Source: Pseudomonadota bacterium
GTDB lineage: Bacteria > Pseudomonadota > Alphaproteobacteria > Sphingomonadales > SMXR01
Assembly: GCA_022566215.1 (NCBI GenBank)
Contig: JADFJJ010000010.1
Span: 1 to 51,265, forward strand
Direction of reading: 5' to 3'
DNA length: 51,265 nucleotides
Under the pieces are notes generated by a model, which saw only the letters and a program-made list of their open reading frames with translations, had not been told where the DNA came from and did no database searches. Position numbers and translations under genes: made by a program. This document shows positions 41,607-49,747 of this stretch, one piece after another. The number at the start of each line of letters is the position of its first letter. Position 1 is the stretch's first letter.

Positions 41607-41989
41607 AGAAAACGCCCAAGTGGATATTAAAAAAGGTCCTTCTTCTGCTCCAGGGTGAAATTCTGGCCGACCATGGCGGCCTGGAAGGCCTTGGTGATGA
41701 GGGGCTTTTGGAATCTGCCTTGGCCCGTCCAAAAAATCTTTTCGCCCATTCCAGCGATGTTCACATTGCCCAACTGGCGGCTTCATATTGCTTTGGGATT
41801 ATTCAGAATCATCCCTTTCTGGATGGCAATAAAAGGACCGGGTTTTTATCGATTGGTCTGTTTCTGGAGCTTAACGGAAAGTCCCTTGTTGCCGATCAAA
41901 TAGAAGCGATAGAGATTATTTTCGCTCTTGCCGCGGGGGAAATCGATGAAAAACAACTGGCGGAGTGGATCAGGGTCAATATGAGCTGA
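41603..41989 (+). CDS. doc: Doc-type Fic-fold toxin
   Basis: A 128-residue protein of the death-on-curing family, which phosphorylates elongation factor Tu and stops translation. The Fic motif is H70-PFLDGN-KR78 (HPFLDGNKRTG), preceded by the ASYCFGIIQN helix and the GLLESALARPKNL stretch typical of Doc. It starts with GTG overlapping the antitoxin stop codon (GTGA at 41603-41606), so the two are coupled. The partner is of AbrB type rather than the Phd partner of phage P1. Confidence 0.9.
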   Translation: MKKTPKWILKKVLLLLQGEILADHGGLEGLGDEGLLESALARPKNLFAHSSDVHIAQLAASYCFGIIQNHPFLDGNKRTGFLSIGLFLELNGKSLVADQIEAIEIIFALAAGEIDEKQLAEWIRVNMS

Positions 41990-42000
41990 TTTGGCTGAAT

Positions 42001-42954
42001 TTATTCCGCCGCCAGCGGGCGTTCGATGCCGAGGTTGAGGCCGGACAACTCTTCCACCAGGTCGCCCAGGTGACTGGTCAAGCGCTCGAACCCCGGGACC
42101 TTCGGCTCCAGGTTGACCTCGTCCATGTAAAGGGCGCGGTTGATCTCGATCTGGATCGCGTGAAGGTCTTTCGACGGTTTGCCGTATTGCTTGGTGCAGT
42201 ACCCCCCGGCGTAGGGGTTGTTGCGGGCCACCGAATAGCCCATCTTGCGGAAGGTCGCCTCGATCAGGTCGCTGAGAGCGGGATCGCAACTGCCGCCGTA
42301 GCGGTCCCCCAGCACGATGTCGGGGTTGGATTTGCCGTCCCCCTCATCCCGGCCCACGAACCGGCCCAGGCTGAGCATCGAGACCTGCCGGCTGGAGGGC
42401 ATCGAGTGGCAGTCGATCAGCGCCGCCCAGCCGAACATCGATTTGGTCTTGGCCAGCAAATCGCGCAAGGTGTGGTGATAGGGCTTGTGGATATTCTCAA
42501 TCCTCGACTGCTCCTTTGAAAAGCGCAGCTGGGTCTTGTAAATGTCCATATCGAACGCCACCACCCGGGGGATCACCCCGAAACCGGAATAGACCCGGTC
42601 GCTGTCGCAGTTGGCATAGGGCGGCAGCGGATCATGGAACATGTCCTGGTCGAGCTCGTAAGGCTCGCGGTTCAAATCGATGTAAACACGGGGGTAGGTG
42701 GCCTTCAGCAGCGGCGCGCCGGCCTCCGTCACCTGCTCGAACAGCATATCGACGAAAAAATCCTCGGAACGGCGCAAATCTACAGCATCGAGGCGCGATA
42801 GCCTGAGCAGCCGCTCGGGGTAATAGCGCCCCGAGTGCGGGGAATTGAACACCAGCGCCCGGGTTTGGGTTACCGGCAGCGCCACATCGTAAGGGGCCGG
42901 CCCAAAGAAGGTGGTGCGCGCTTTAAAATTTCGGGGTGTGTATCGTCTGTCCAT
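42001..42954 (-). CDS. N-formylglutamate amidohydrolase-like protein
   Basis: A 317-residue zinc enzyme of the HutG-like formylglutamate amidohydrolase family. Signatures are FNSPHSGRYYPE, TYPRVYIDLNREPYELDQDMF and LIDCHSMPS, with His and Glu ligands. It would release formate from N-formylglutamate, the last step of one histidine-breakdown route, though no other hut gene lies in the window and some homologues act on other N-acyl amino acids. The ATG at 42954 is chosen; a TTG at 42981 is possible. It converges with the Doc gene (11 bases between stop codons). Confidence 0.85.
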   Translation of the reverse strand: MDRRYTPRNFKARTTFFGPAPYDVALPVTQTRALVFNSPHSGRYYPERLLRLSRLDAVDLRRSEDFFVDMLFEQVTEAGAPLLKATYPRVYIDLNREPYELDQDMFHDPLPPYANCDSDRVYSGFGVIPRVVAFDMDIYKTQLRFSKEQSRIENIHKPYHHTLRDLLAKTKSMFGWAALIDCHSMPSSRQVSMLSLGRFVGRDEGDGKSNPDIVLGDRYGGSCDPALSDLIEATFRKMGYSVARNNPYAGGYCTKQYGKPSKDLHAIQIEINRALYMDEVNLEPKVPGFERLTSHLGDLVEELSGLNLGIERPLAAE

Positions 42955-43109
42955 GCCCGGGATGATTCCAAAAATTTCCAAGGCTTTTTAACGTAACATG
43001 TTTTTTTGAAATGGGAACAGGAAAAAGCGAACCCCGGGGCAAAAAATTGTCACTTGAATGAAAATTGTATCCGGTTTACATCAGTGCCGCTTGACGATCC
43101 TTCAAATTC

Positions 43110-43184
43110 GGGCGCGTAGCTCAGTGGGAGAGCACTACGTTGACATCGTAGGGGTCGCTGGTTCAATCCCAGCCGCGCCCACCA
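43110..43184 (+). tRNA. tRNA-Val (anticodon GAC)
   Basis: Acceptor stem GGGCGCG pairs with CGCGCCC, followed by encoded ACCA. The anticodon stem is CTACG/CGTAG with loop TTGACAT, giving anticodon GAC, which reads GUC and GUU valine codons. The D arm GCTC...GAGC and T arm GCTGGTTCAATCCCAGC are normal. Confidence 0.95.
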
Positions 43185-43355
43185 CCCTGCTTCGCCAAGG
43201 CTTCACAGGGCCTCAAGGCCCAAGGAGCCTTGAATTGCGAACAGGAGTGCCCTTCGAAGCTCCGTTAGGAGCGTAGTAGGGCTAAATGGCAAACCGCTCG
43301 AAACCGCATCTTGGAGCGACGGCGGGCTTTGGCAAGTCCTGGATTTAACCCTCAA
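43185..43355. repeat. Spacer of a tandem tRNA duplication, first copy
   Basis: The about 100 bases after the first tRNA (CCTGCTTCGCCAAGGCTTC... to GAGTGCCCT) are repeated after the second tRNA at 43431-43530 with few changes. The unit is 246 bases. Both copies end in a hairpin of the same architecture (outer GCCCT/AGGGC, inner 5-bp stem). Confidence 0.8.
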
Positions 43356-43430
43356 GGGCGCGTAGCTCAGCGGGAGAGCACTACGTTCACATCGTAGGGG
43401 TCGCTGGTTCGATCCCAGCCGCGCCCACCA
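43356..43430 (+). tRNA. tRNA-Val (anticodon CAC)
   Basis: Identical in layout to the tRNA at 43110, with three differences: C for T in the D loop, C for G as first anticodon base (loop TTCACAT, anticodon CAC, reading GUG) and G for A in the T loop. CCA is encoded. Confidence 0.95.
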
Positions 43431-43530
43431 CCCTGCTTCGCCAAGGCTTCGCAGGGCCTTAAGGCCCAAGGAGCCTTGAATTGCGAACAGGAGTGCCCTC
43501 CATAGCTCATTTTTGAGCGACGGAGGGCTG
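43431..43530. repeat. Spacer of the tandem tRNA duplication, second copy
   Basis: Near-copy of the sequence after the first tRNA. It ends in a hairpin: GCCCT (43495-43499), inner stem GCTCA/TGAGC (43505-43509 and 43514-43518) and AGGGC (43524-43528). Confidence 0.78.
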
Positions 43531-43549
43531 TGGCCGGCCCGCACCTGAC

Positions 43550-44266
43550 TTATCCAAATATCATTACATAAATATTAGCCCCATCCCAAAATCCACGTTT
43601 CACCTCTTGATGCAATGTTTGCCAAGTCTCAATCAATGACATGGTGTCGGAGCCATCATAAGCAAATAAGCATGCGTAGTCATAGTTCCATTCTGCATGC
43701 GTTTTTGTGCTTTGTTCTTTTGGAAGCGCACGATAGAAAAATGCTTGATAGATATCCGTTACTAGACTTGTAGCAGCCGCTTGTGCTTGTCCGTGTCTAA
43801 AGTATTTCCCTTCAAAAACAACCGTGTGAGGAAATGGTGCCCGAAGCGCAAAATCCGGGCAGCTTTGCTTCAGAAGAGCTCCTTCAGTTTCACCCCGCCA
43901 GCGGGCGATCGTTTTAAAGGTGGGTTCCCTCATTATTTTTCCAAAAGGGTGTTTTCCCTTCCGCGCGGGTGTACCGGCCGAAAACTGGGGCATATTACGA
44001 TAAAATTCTGAAAGCAGGACCTGGCATGCACTTTTTTTGTCCATACCTGGTTGCTGTTTAATATATTGAAAAACAAGGGGGAAGGCAAAGTGATACAAAA
44101 ACGCGTCTTCCGGGGTTCTCTTATGTTTCCAATCCTCACGCTTTTTCGCTTGAGTGACAATTCGAGGAATCATCTCAACAATTTCTTTCCGGGATGGAAG
44201 ATTTTTTGCGATGAATGATTCCATTCCCGTAAGGAATTTATAAGCTGAATTTTTATCAGAATTCAT
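43550..44266 (-). CDS. Hypothetical protein, PD-(D/E)XK nuclease candidate
   Basis: I do not recognise the family of this 238-residue protein. A core resembling a PD-(D/E)XK nuclease is visible: CPDFAL with D138, then VVFEGKYF with E152 and K154 (spacing D-X13-E-X-K), followed by an amphipathic helix with AAATSLVTDIYQAFF that fits the helix after the active site. The N-terminal 130 residues are helical, basic and contain WRGETEGA before the motif. The gene is AT-rich against its neighbours, lies 81 bases after the gene at 44348-45058 in the same direction, and is beside two tRNA genes, a typical entry point for mobile genes. A defence or restriction role is possible, not shown. Confidence 0.65.
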   Translation of the reverse strand: MNSDKNSAYKFLTGMESFIAKNLPSRKEIVEMIPRIVTQAKKREDWKHKRTPEDAFLYHFAFPLVFQYIKQQPGMDKKSACQVLLSEFYRNMPQFSAGTPARKGKHPFGKIMREPTFKTIARWRGETEGALLKQSCPDFALRAPFPHTVVFEGKYFRHGQAQAAATSLVTDIYQAFFYRALPKEQSTKTHAEWNYDYACLFAYDGSDTMSLIETWQTLHQEVKRGFWDGANIYVMIFG

Positions 44267-44347
44267 AATGAGCCGTATTTCCTTGGAGCCAACTAATGAT
44301 AAACCCTAGCAAATGTTCCCACCCGCACCCACTATTTTTTCAAATCA

Positions 44348-45058
44348 TTATTCAATCAAATCGACCTTAGGTCCCAAATCAGCAAATTTGACCAGGGACC
44401 TCCTGAGTTTCTCGCTGAGGCTGGAAGGGGAAAGGGTTAAGAACAAAATATTTGGAGCCACCCGGCCTCTAATGATTGGGAGTAGCTGGGAAGCTCCGGT
44501 TGCATCACATAGTTTTTCCCGAATTTCGTATCCTTTTTTGATGGGGTCACATTGCCGGGCAAACTGAATTCCTAAGACAATTTTGCCAGCAGTAAGATAA
44601 TCAGCTGCTTCTTTATATAAGGCATATTTTGGTGATGTTTTCCTGGACATGGACTTAATCTCAAATCCATTATCCGGGTCTATAAAAACCAGGTCAGCAT
44701 CATAAAGCACATCTTGGGCTTGCTGATGCCAAACGTGACGATCCGTTTTAGGAACAGGGTCAGAGAAGTAAAGTGATTGAGAGGGAAGAATTCCTTGTTT
44801 AGCTACATTTTCAAGTTTTCTGGCTTCAGGAATATCAAAATATTTTATTTTATTGAACAGGTCCGAATCCAAATCCTGCCAGTCTTGTCCTTTTAAATGG
44901 TGCCGTTTTTCACCGTCTTTGCTACCTTGGCGATCCACGTCTTCAGGAAAGGCTAGGTACCAGTTCACACCAAGACGCAATCCGAGATCATTACTTAGAT
45001 GACGTAATAAAGCGTATTTAATGTAGTCATGTGAATCTCCGAGATAGCGCTCTTGCAT
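44348..45058 (-). CDS. Hypothetical protein with DPDNG motif
   Basis: A 236-residue protein of a widespread but uncharacterised group that starts with MQERYLGDSHDYIKYALLRHL and LRLGVNWYL. A later LVFIDPDNGFEI (D127-G131) follows a hydrophobic strand, as in motif IV of Rossmann-fold methyltransferases, and a SPKYALYKEAADYLTAGKIVLGIQ stretch could be the next helix and strand. The match to a methyltransferase is only by pattern. The start at 45058 has a GGAGGGAG RBS; 45106 is unlikely. It is AT-rich and precedes the nuclease candidate, so the two may work together. Confidence 0.75.
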   Translation of the reverse strand: MQERYLGDSHDYIKYALLRHLSNDLGLRLGVNWYLAFPEDVDRQGSKDGEKRHHLKGQDWQDLDSDLFNKIKYFDIPEARKLENVAKQGILPSQSLYFSDPVPKTDRHVWHQQAQDVLYDADLVFIDPDNGFEIKSMSRKTSPKYALYKEAADYLTAGKIVLGIQFARQCDPIKKGYEIREKLCDATGASQLLPIIRGRVAPNILFLTLSPSSLSEKLRRSLVKFADLGPKVDLIE

Positions 45059-45209
45059 TTTCTCCCTCCACCAAATGAACCTGCACAAACTGCCACAATG
45101 AAACAACTGTTGTCGATCTTTTTAGTTCTGGAAACCCCTCAAATTTAAAGTAGCATTAATTGTATCTCTCGATTAGTCTCTGCTGGCAATTTTTAGCCGG
45201 AGGATTCCG

Positions 45210-47078
45210 ATGACTTTTTTACGCCTGATAACGATTGCCGTTCTGGTTGTTTTCACCGCCGCCTGTGCCGAGCCGCCCGATCAGCAAACCAGGAGCGCGC
45301 CGGAGGATATCTTCTCCTACGCCAATTTTGATCAGGTGACAGTCCGCCACATCGACCTCGATCTGGAGGTGCTGTTCGAGGAAAAGGCGCTGGAAGGGTC
45401 AGCGGAATTGACCCTGGAGATGGTGGACGGGGAAGCCAGCCAGCTGGTGCTGGACAGCCGCGATCTGACCATTTACGCGGTCGAGGCGCTGGCCGCCGGC
45501 CTATGGCGCGAGACCCCCTTCACGCTTGGCCAGAGGGATCCGCTGCTGGGCCAAAGCCTGACCATTGACCTGCCGGAAGAAACCTCGAAGGTGCGCATCT
45601 TCTACCGCACCAGCCCCGAAGCTTCGGGGTTGATGTGGCTGGCCCCGGAACAGACCGCCGGCGGGAAGCATCCCTTCATGTTCAGCCAGAGCCAGACCAT
45701 CCACGCCCGCAGCTGGGCGCCGCTGCAGGACACCCCGGCGGTGCGTTTTACCTACCGCGCCACGATCAGGACCCCGGCGGAGCTTATTGCCCTGATGAGT
45801 TCGGCGCAGGACCGGGACGGGGTGCGTGATGGCGAGTATTTCTTCGACATGCCCCAGGCGATCCCTTCCTACCTGATGGCGATTGCGGTCGGTGATCTTG
45901 AGTTCCGGGAAATATCCGGAAATATCGGGGTTTACGCCGAAAGCTATATTGTTGACGCAGCCGCCGAAGAGTTCAGTGAGACGCCCCTGATGATGGCCGC
46001 CAATGAGGCTCTTTACGGTCCCTACCGCTGGGGCCGTTTTGACATCCTGGTGCTGCCGCCCAGCTTTCCCTTCGGCGGCATGGAAAACCCCAGGCTGACC
46101 TTCCTGACCCCGACCCTGATCGCCGGCGACAAATCCTTGACCAACGTGGTGGCGCACGAGCTGGCCCATTCCTGGGCCGGCAACCAGGTGACCAACGCCA
46201 CCTGGCGCGAACCGTGGCTCAATGAGGGATTTACCTCGTACGTTGAAAACCGGGTGATGGAAGTGGTTTACGGCCGGGAGCGCGCGGTGATGGAACAGGT
46301 TTTGTCCAAAGCCGGCTGGCTGGCCGAGCTGGCCGGGATTGAAGACCCGGCGATGACCGCGCTGGTGCTGCCGGCGGAATTTGCCAACCCGGATGAGGGC
46401 TTCTCGAACGTCCCTTACGTCAAGGGCCAGTTCTTCATGATGTTCCTGGAGGAGGCTTACGGGCGCGAGGCGTTCGATCCGTTCCTGAAAAGCTATTTCG
46501 ACCACTTCGCCTTCCAGAGCATCACAACAGAGGATTTCCTGGAGTACCTGAAAGAGAACCTGATGGACAAGAACCCCGGCGTGGTGGAGCAAACGGTGAT
46601 TATGGAATGGCTTTATGCCCCAGGAGTGCCGGCGACAACCCCGAGCCCGGCCTCTGAGGTGTTCGACCGGGTAGATGAGATACGCGCGGCCTGGCTGGCC
46701 GGTGATCTGGATCCGGCCGGTCTCGGGACGGATGCCTGGATCACCCATGAGTGGCTGCGTTTTATCAATGGCCTGCCCGGCGATCTGGCCATGGACCAAT
46801 TCCGGGCTCTTGACAGCGCCTTTGCTTTGAGCGTTTCAGCCAATGCGGAAATCGCCTTCGCCTGGTATATGAAATCACTGGAAGGGGGCTACGATAAGGT
46901 GACGGAACCGCTGCGCGCCTTTTTGATCCGGGTCGGGCGCGGCAAATTTATCTACCGGCTTTATGAACGGCTGGCCGAGACCGGGCAAAAAGACTGGGCG
47001 CTGGAGGTTTATAAAGAAGCCCGGCCCGGCTATCATCCGATTGCGCAGGCCCGCATCGACGGGATTTTGGCGGAATAA
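45210..47078 (+). CDS. M1 family aminopeptidase lipoprotein (leukotriene A4 hydrolase-like)
   Basis: A 622-residue lipoprotein (lipobox FTAAC, lipidated C19). The zinc motif is H316-E-L-A-H320 with E339 in the following WLNEGFTSY (HExxH-x18-E), and the substrate motif FGGMEN lies at 288-293. The C-terminal part (about 490-622) is the helical domain found in leukotriene A4 hydrolase-type members. It should remove N-terminal residues from peptides in the periplasm or at the outer membrane. RBS GGAGG precedes the ATG by 6 bases. Together with the M14 and S9 peptidases and the POT transporter it suits growth on peptides. Confidence 0.92.
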   Translation: MTFLRLITIAVLVVFTAACAEPPDQQTRSAPEDIFSYANFDQVTVRHIDLDLEVLFEEKALEGSAELTLEMVDGEASQLVLDSRDLTIYAVEALAAGLWRETPFTLGQRDPLLGQSLTIDLPEETSKVRIFYRTSPEASGLMWLAPEQTAGGKHPFMFSQSQTIHARSWAPLQDTPAVRFTYRATIRTPAELIALMSSAQDRDGVRDGEYFFDMPQAIPSYLMAIAVGDLEFREISGNIGVYAESYIVDAAAEEFSETPLMMAANEALYGPYRWGRFDILVLPPSFPFGGMENPRLTFLTPTLIAGDKSLTNVVAHELAHSWAGNQVTNATWREPWLNEGFTSYVENRVMEVVYGRERAVMEQVLSKAGWLAELAGIEDPAMTALVLPAEFANPDEGFSNVPYVKGQFFMMFLEEAYGREAFDPFLKSYFDHFAFQSITTEDFLEYLKENLMDKNPGVVEQTVIMEWLYAPGVPATTPSPASEVFDRVDEIRAAWLAGDLDPAGLGTDAWITHEWLRFINGLPGDLAMDQFRALDSAFALSVSANAEIAFAWYMKSLEGGYDKVTEPLRAFLIRVGRGKFIYRLYERLAETGQKDWALEVYKEARPGYHPIAQARIDGILAE

Positions 47079-47100
47079 AGTCCGCCCGGACAAAAAAACA

Positions 47101-47129
47101 TTGCACTTATGTCCCCTGTTTCCTATCAC
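47101..47129 (+). promoter_or_regulatory. Candidate promoter of the transsulfuration genes
   Basis: TTGCAC (47101-47106) and TATCAC (47124-47129) are separated by 17 bases and lie 54 bases before the cystathionine beta-synthase ATG. This fits a sigma-70-type promoter with a moderate -10 box. No SAM riboswitch or S-box structure was recognised here. Confidence 0.35.
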
Positions 47130-47182
47130 GGCGGGGAAGCCCTCTATTCAGGATAACGACAAGACAGGTTAAGGAACAATCC

Positions 47183-48571
47183 ATGTCCAGCTCCGCCCCG
47201 AAACCGGCCCATGACGTTCTTGCCATGATCGGCAACACGCCGATGCTGAAAGTGACCAAAATCGACACCGGCTGTTGCGAGCTTTACCTGAAGCTGGAAA
47301 ACCAGAACCCGGGCGGGTCGATCAAGGACCGGATTGCCCTGACTATGATCGCGGCGGCGGAGGCGGACGGCCGCCTGAAGCCGGGCGGCACCCTGGTCGA
47401 GGCGACCGCCGGCAACACCGGCCTCGGGCTGGCGCTGGTGGCCTCGCAAAAGGGCTACAAGCTTATATTGGTGATCCCCGATAAAATGTCGGAAGACAAA
47501 ATCTTTCACCTCAAGGCCTTGGGGGCCGAATGCATCATCACCCGTTCCGACGTGAGCAAGGGCCATCCCGAATATTACGCCGACATGGCGGAGCGGATAG
47601 CAAAAGAAACCCCGGGCGCGTTTCTGGTCAACCAGTTCGGCAACCCGGCCAACCCTTACGCCCATGAGACCACCACCGGGCCCGAGATCTGGGAACAGAT
47701 GGACCACAAGGTCGATGCCATAGTCGCCGGGGTCGGCTCTGGCGGCACGGTCGCCGGGCTGGCGAAATTTTTCAATAAAGTCTCGCCCAAGACCAAGATG
47801 ATCCTGGCCGATCCGGAAGGATCGGTGCTGGCCGAGGGGGTCAAGACCGGCACGCTGGCGAAGGAAGTGGGCTCCTGGGTGGTGGAAGGGATCGGCGAGG
47901 ACTATGTCCCGGAGGTTCTGGACCTCAAGGTTTGCGACGACGCCTATATCATTCCTGACAAGGAGGCCATGGAGGTGATCTGGGAGTTGCTGAGAAAAGA
48001 GGGCATCATCGCCGGCTCGTCCACCGGAACGCTGCTGGGCGCGGCTCTCAGATACTGCCGCGAACAAAAAACCCCAAAACGGGTGGTTACGTTTGTTTGC
48101 GATACCGGCAACAAATATCTCTCCAAGGCCTTCAACGAATACTGGCTGATCGACCAGGGCTTTATCGAGCGCACCGCCAAGGACAATCTTCTGGACATTA
48201 TCGCCCGCCGCCATGCCGAACATGCGGTTGTCACCGCCAGCCCCAGCGACACGCTGGAAGCGGCCTTCAAGCGCCTGATGCTTTATGGCATCAGCCAGCT
48301 TCCGGTCTTAAGCAAGGAGGGGGCGCTTGAAGGTTTGATCGGCGAGCGCCAGATAGCCAAGGCGATCGCAAATAACTCCGGGGCTTTTACCTCATCTGTG
48401 GAAAGCGCCATGGACCGGACCCCGCAAACCGTGCCGCTTTCGGCCAGCCCGGCAGAGGTCGCCGAAATCCTTAAAGAGGGCACCGCGGTGATGGTCAACG
48501 ATGAAAACGGATTCCACGGGCTGATCACCCGGGTCGATATGATAAATTACATCGCCAAAGGAAGGTTTTAA
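47183..48571 (+). CDS. cbs: Cystathionine beta-synthase
   Basis: A 462-residue PLP enzyme that joins homocysteine and serine to cystathionine, the first step of reverse transsulfuration. The PLP lysine is K48 in NPGGSIKDRIAL; the GNTG loop (EATAGNTGLGLA), the GVGSGGTVAG phosphate-binding loop and SSTGTLLGAAL are present. The C-terminal 120 residues form a pair of CBS motifs (HAVVTASPSDTLEAAFKRLMLYGISQLPVL...) that may sense adenosyl compounds. AAGGAAC lies 6 bases before the ATG. The gamma-lyase/synthase follows after 12 bases. It could alternatively be a cysteine synthase with CBS domains, but the sequence favours CBS. Confidence 0.9.
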   Translation: MSSSAPKPAHDVLAMIGNTPMLKVTKIDTGCCELYLKLENQNPGGSIKDRIALTMIAAAEADGRLKPGGTLVEATAGNTGLGLALVASQKGYKLILVIPDKMSEDKIFHLKALGAECIITRSDVSKGHPEYYADMAERIAKETPGAFLVNQFGNPANPYAHETTTGPEIWEQMDHKVDAIVAGVGSGGTVAGLAKFFNKVSPKTKMILADPEGSVLAEGVKTGTLAKEVGSWVVEGIGEDYVPEVLDLKVCDDAYIIPDKEAMEVIWELLRKEGIIAGSSTGTLLGAALRYCREQKTPKRVVTFVCDTGNKYLSKAFNEYWLIDQGFIERTAKDNLLDIIARRHAEHAVVTASPSDTLEAAFKRLMLYGISQLPVLSKEGALEGLIGERQIAKAIANNSGAFTSSVESAMDRTPQTVPLSASPAEVAEILKEGTAVMVNDENGFHGLITRVDMINYIAKGRF

Positions 48572-48583
48572 GGCTCCAGGATT

Positions 48584-49744
48584 ATGGCAAAGAAAAACAG
48601 GGACGGATTTGACACCAGGGCGATCCACGCCGGCCAGCAGCCGGACCCGGTCACCGGCGCCGTGATCACGCCGATTTACGCCACCTCCACCTACGTCCAG
48701 AAGAGCCCGGGGGTTCACAAGGGCTATGAATATTCCCGCTCCCACAACCTGACGCGCTTTGCCTACGAGCGCTGCCTGGCCGACCTGGAAGGGGGCCAAA
48801 AAGGCTTTGCCTTTGCTTCCGGCTTGGCGGCGACCGCGACCGTGCTGGATATTCTTCCCAGCGGCTCCCATGTGGTTTCCACCGATGATGTCTATGGCGG
48901 CACCTACCGTTTGTTCGAAAACGTCCGCAAACCCTCCGCCGGGCTGGAATTTACCTTCGCCGACCTGTCTGATCCCGGGAGCCTGGAAAAACATGTCCGG
49001 GACGATACCAGAATGATCTGGGTCGAGACCCCCACCAATCCCCTGTTGAAACTGGTCGACCTGAAAGCGGTGGCGGACTTTGCCAAAAAAAGAGGCATCA
49101 TCACGGTCTGCGACAATACCTTTTCCTCGCCCTATATCCAGCGCCCGCTGGAGCTGGGCATCGATATGGTGGTCCATTCCGCCACCAAGTACCTGAACGG
49201 TCACTCGGACATTGTCGGCGGGATTGTCGTGGTCGGCGAAAATACCGGACTGCAGGAAAAAATGACCTTCCTGCAAAACGCGGTCGGCGCTATCCAGGGG
49301 CCGTTCGAAAGTTTCCTGGTGCTCCGGTCCTTAAAGACGCTGCATCTTCGCATGGAGCGCCATAACCAAAACGCGCTTGCCATCGCCAGATGGGCGGAGG
49401 GGCACGCGAAAATCGAGAGGGTTTTGTATCCCGGCCTTGCCAGCCACCCGCAGCATGACCTGGCCAAACGCCAGATGGACGGCTTTAGCGGCATCGTCAC
49501 CATCTTCATCAAGGGGGGCTTAAAGCAAACCCGCCGCTTCATGGAGCGCACGCGGCTGTTCTATCTGGCCGAATCCCTGGGCGGAGTGGAAAGCCTGGCC
49601 AATCACCCGGCGATCATGACCCATGCCTCGATCCCGCGCGCCAAACGCGAGGCGCTGGGCATCACCGACAACCTGGTGCGACTGTCGGTCGGGGTTGAGA
49701 ATGTTGATGACCTGATCGCTGACCTCGAGCAGGCATTGGCTTGA
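48584..49744 (+). CDS. Cystathionine gamma-lyase / gamma-synthase
   Basis: A 386-residue PLP enzyme of the Cys/Met metabolism family. The N-terminus reads DTRAIHAGQQPDPVTGAVITPIYATSTY, the PLP lysine is K202 in VVHSATKYLNGHSD, and the LGGVESLANHPAIMTHASIP stretch is typical. Next to cystathionine beta-synthase it most likely acts as gamma-lyase, converting cystathionine to cysteine, 2-oxobutyrate and ammonia; the synthase direction cannot be excluded from sequence. It is the second gene of a two-gene transcript. Confidence 0.9.
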   Translation: MAKKNRDGFDTRAIHAGQQPDPVTGAVITPIYATSTYVQKSPGVHKGYEYSRSHNLTRFAYERCLADLEGGQKGFAFASGLAATATVLDILPSGSHVVSTDDVYGGTYRLFENVRKPSAGLEFTFADLSDPGSLEKHVRDDTRMIWVETPTNPLLKLVDLKAVADFAKKRGIITVCDNTFSSPYIQRPLELGIDMVVHSATKYLNGHSDIVGGIVVVGENTGLQEKMTFLQNAVGAIQGPFESFLVLRSLKTLHLRMERHNQNALAIARWAEGHAKIERVLYPGLASHPQHDLAKRQMDGFSGIVTIFIKGGLKQTRRFMERTRLFYLAESLGGVESLANHPAIMTHASIPRAKREALGITDNLVRLSVGVENVDDLIADLEQALA

Positions 49745-49747
49745 GGG

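Noticed and set aside
42001-42954. N-formylglutamate amidohydrolase as the missing kynurenine formamidase
   Set aside because: The motifs (NSPHSG, DCHSMPS) are those of the formylglutamate family, and the gene is 38 kb away from kynA-kynU; no sign of the kynB cyclase fold.
43203-43544. A 113-codon minus-strand reading frame with WARLGSNQRPLRCERS-like sequence
   Set aside because: It runs antisense through the second tRNA gene and both copies of the repeated spacer. This peptide is a well-known false product of reading tRNA genes backwards.
45501-46799. Long minus-strand frame of 432 codons inside the M1 peptidase gene
   Set aside because: It is the complement of a gene with clear catalytic motifs and is rich in Gly, Arg, His and Pro, as expected from the antisense of GC-rich coding DNA.
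47079-47182. Possible SAM riboswitch before cystathionine beta-synthase
   Set aside because: I looked for the conserved cores of SAM-I, SAM-II and SAH elements and saw none; the gap is only about 100 bases and holds a plain promoter-like sequence.
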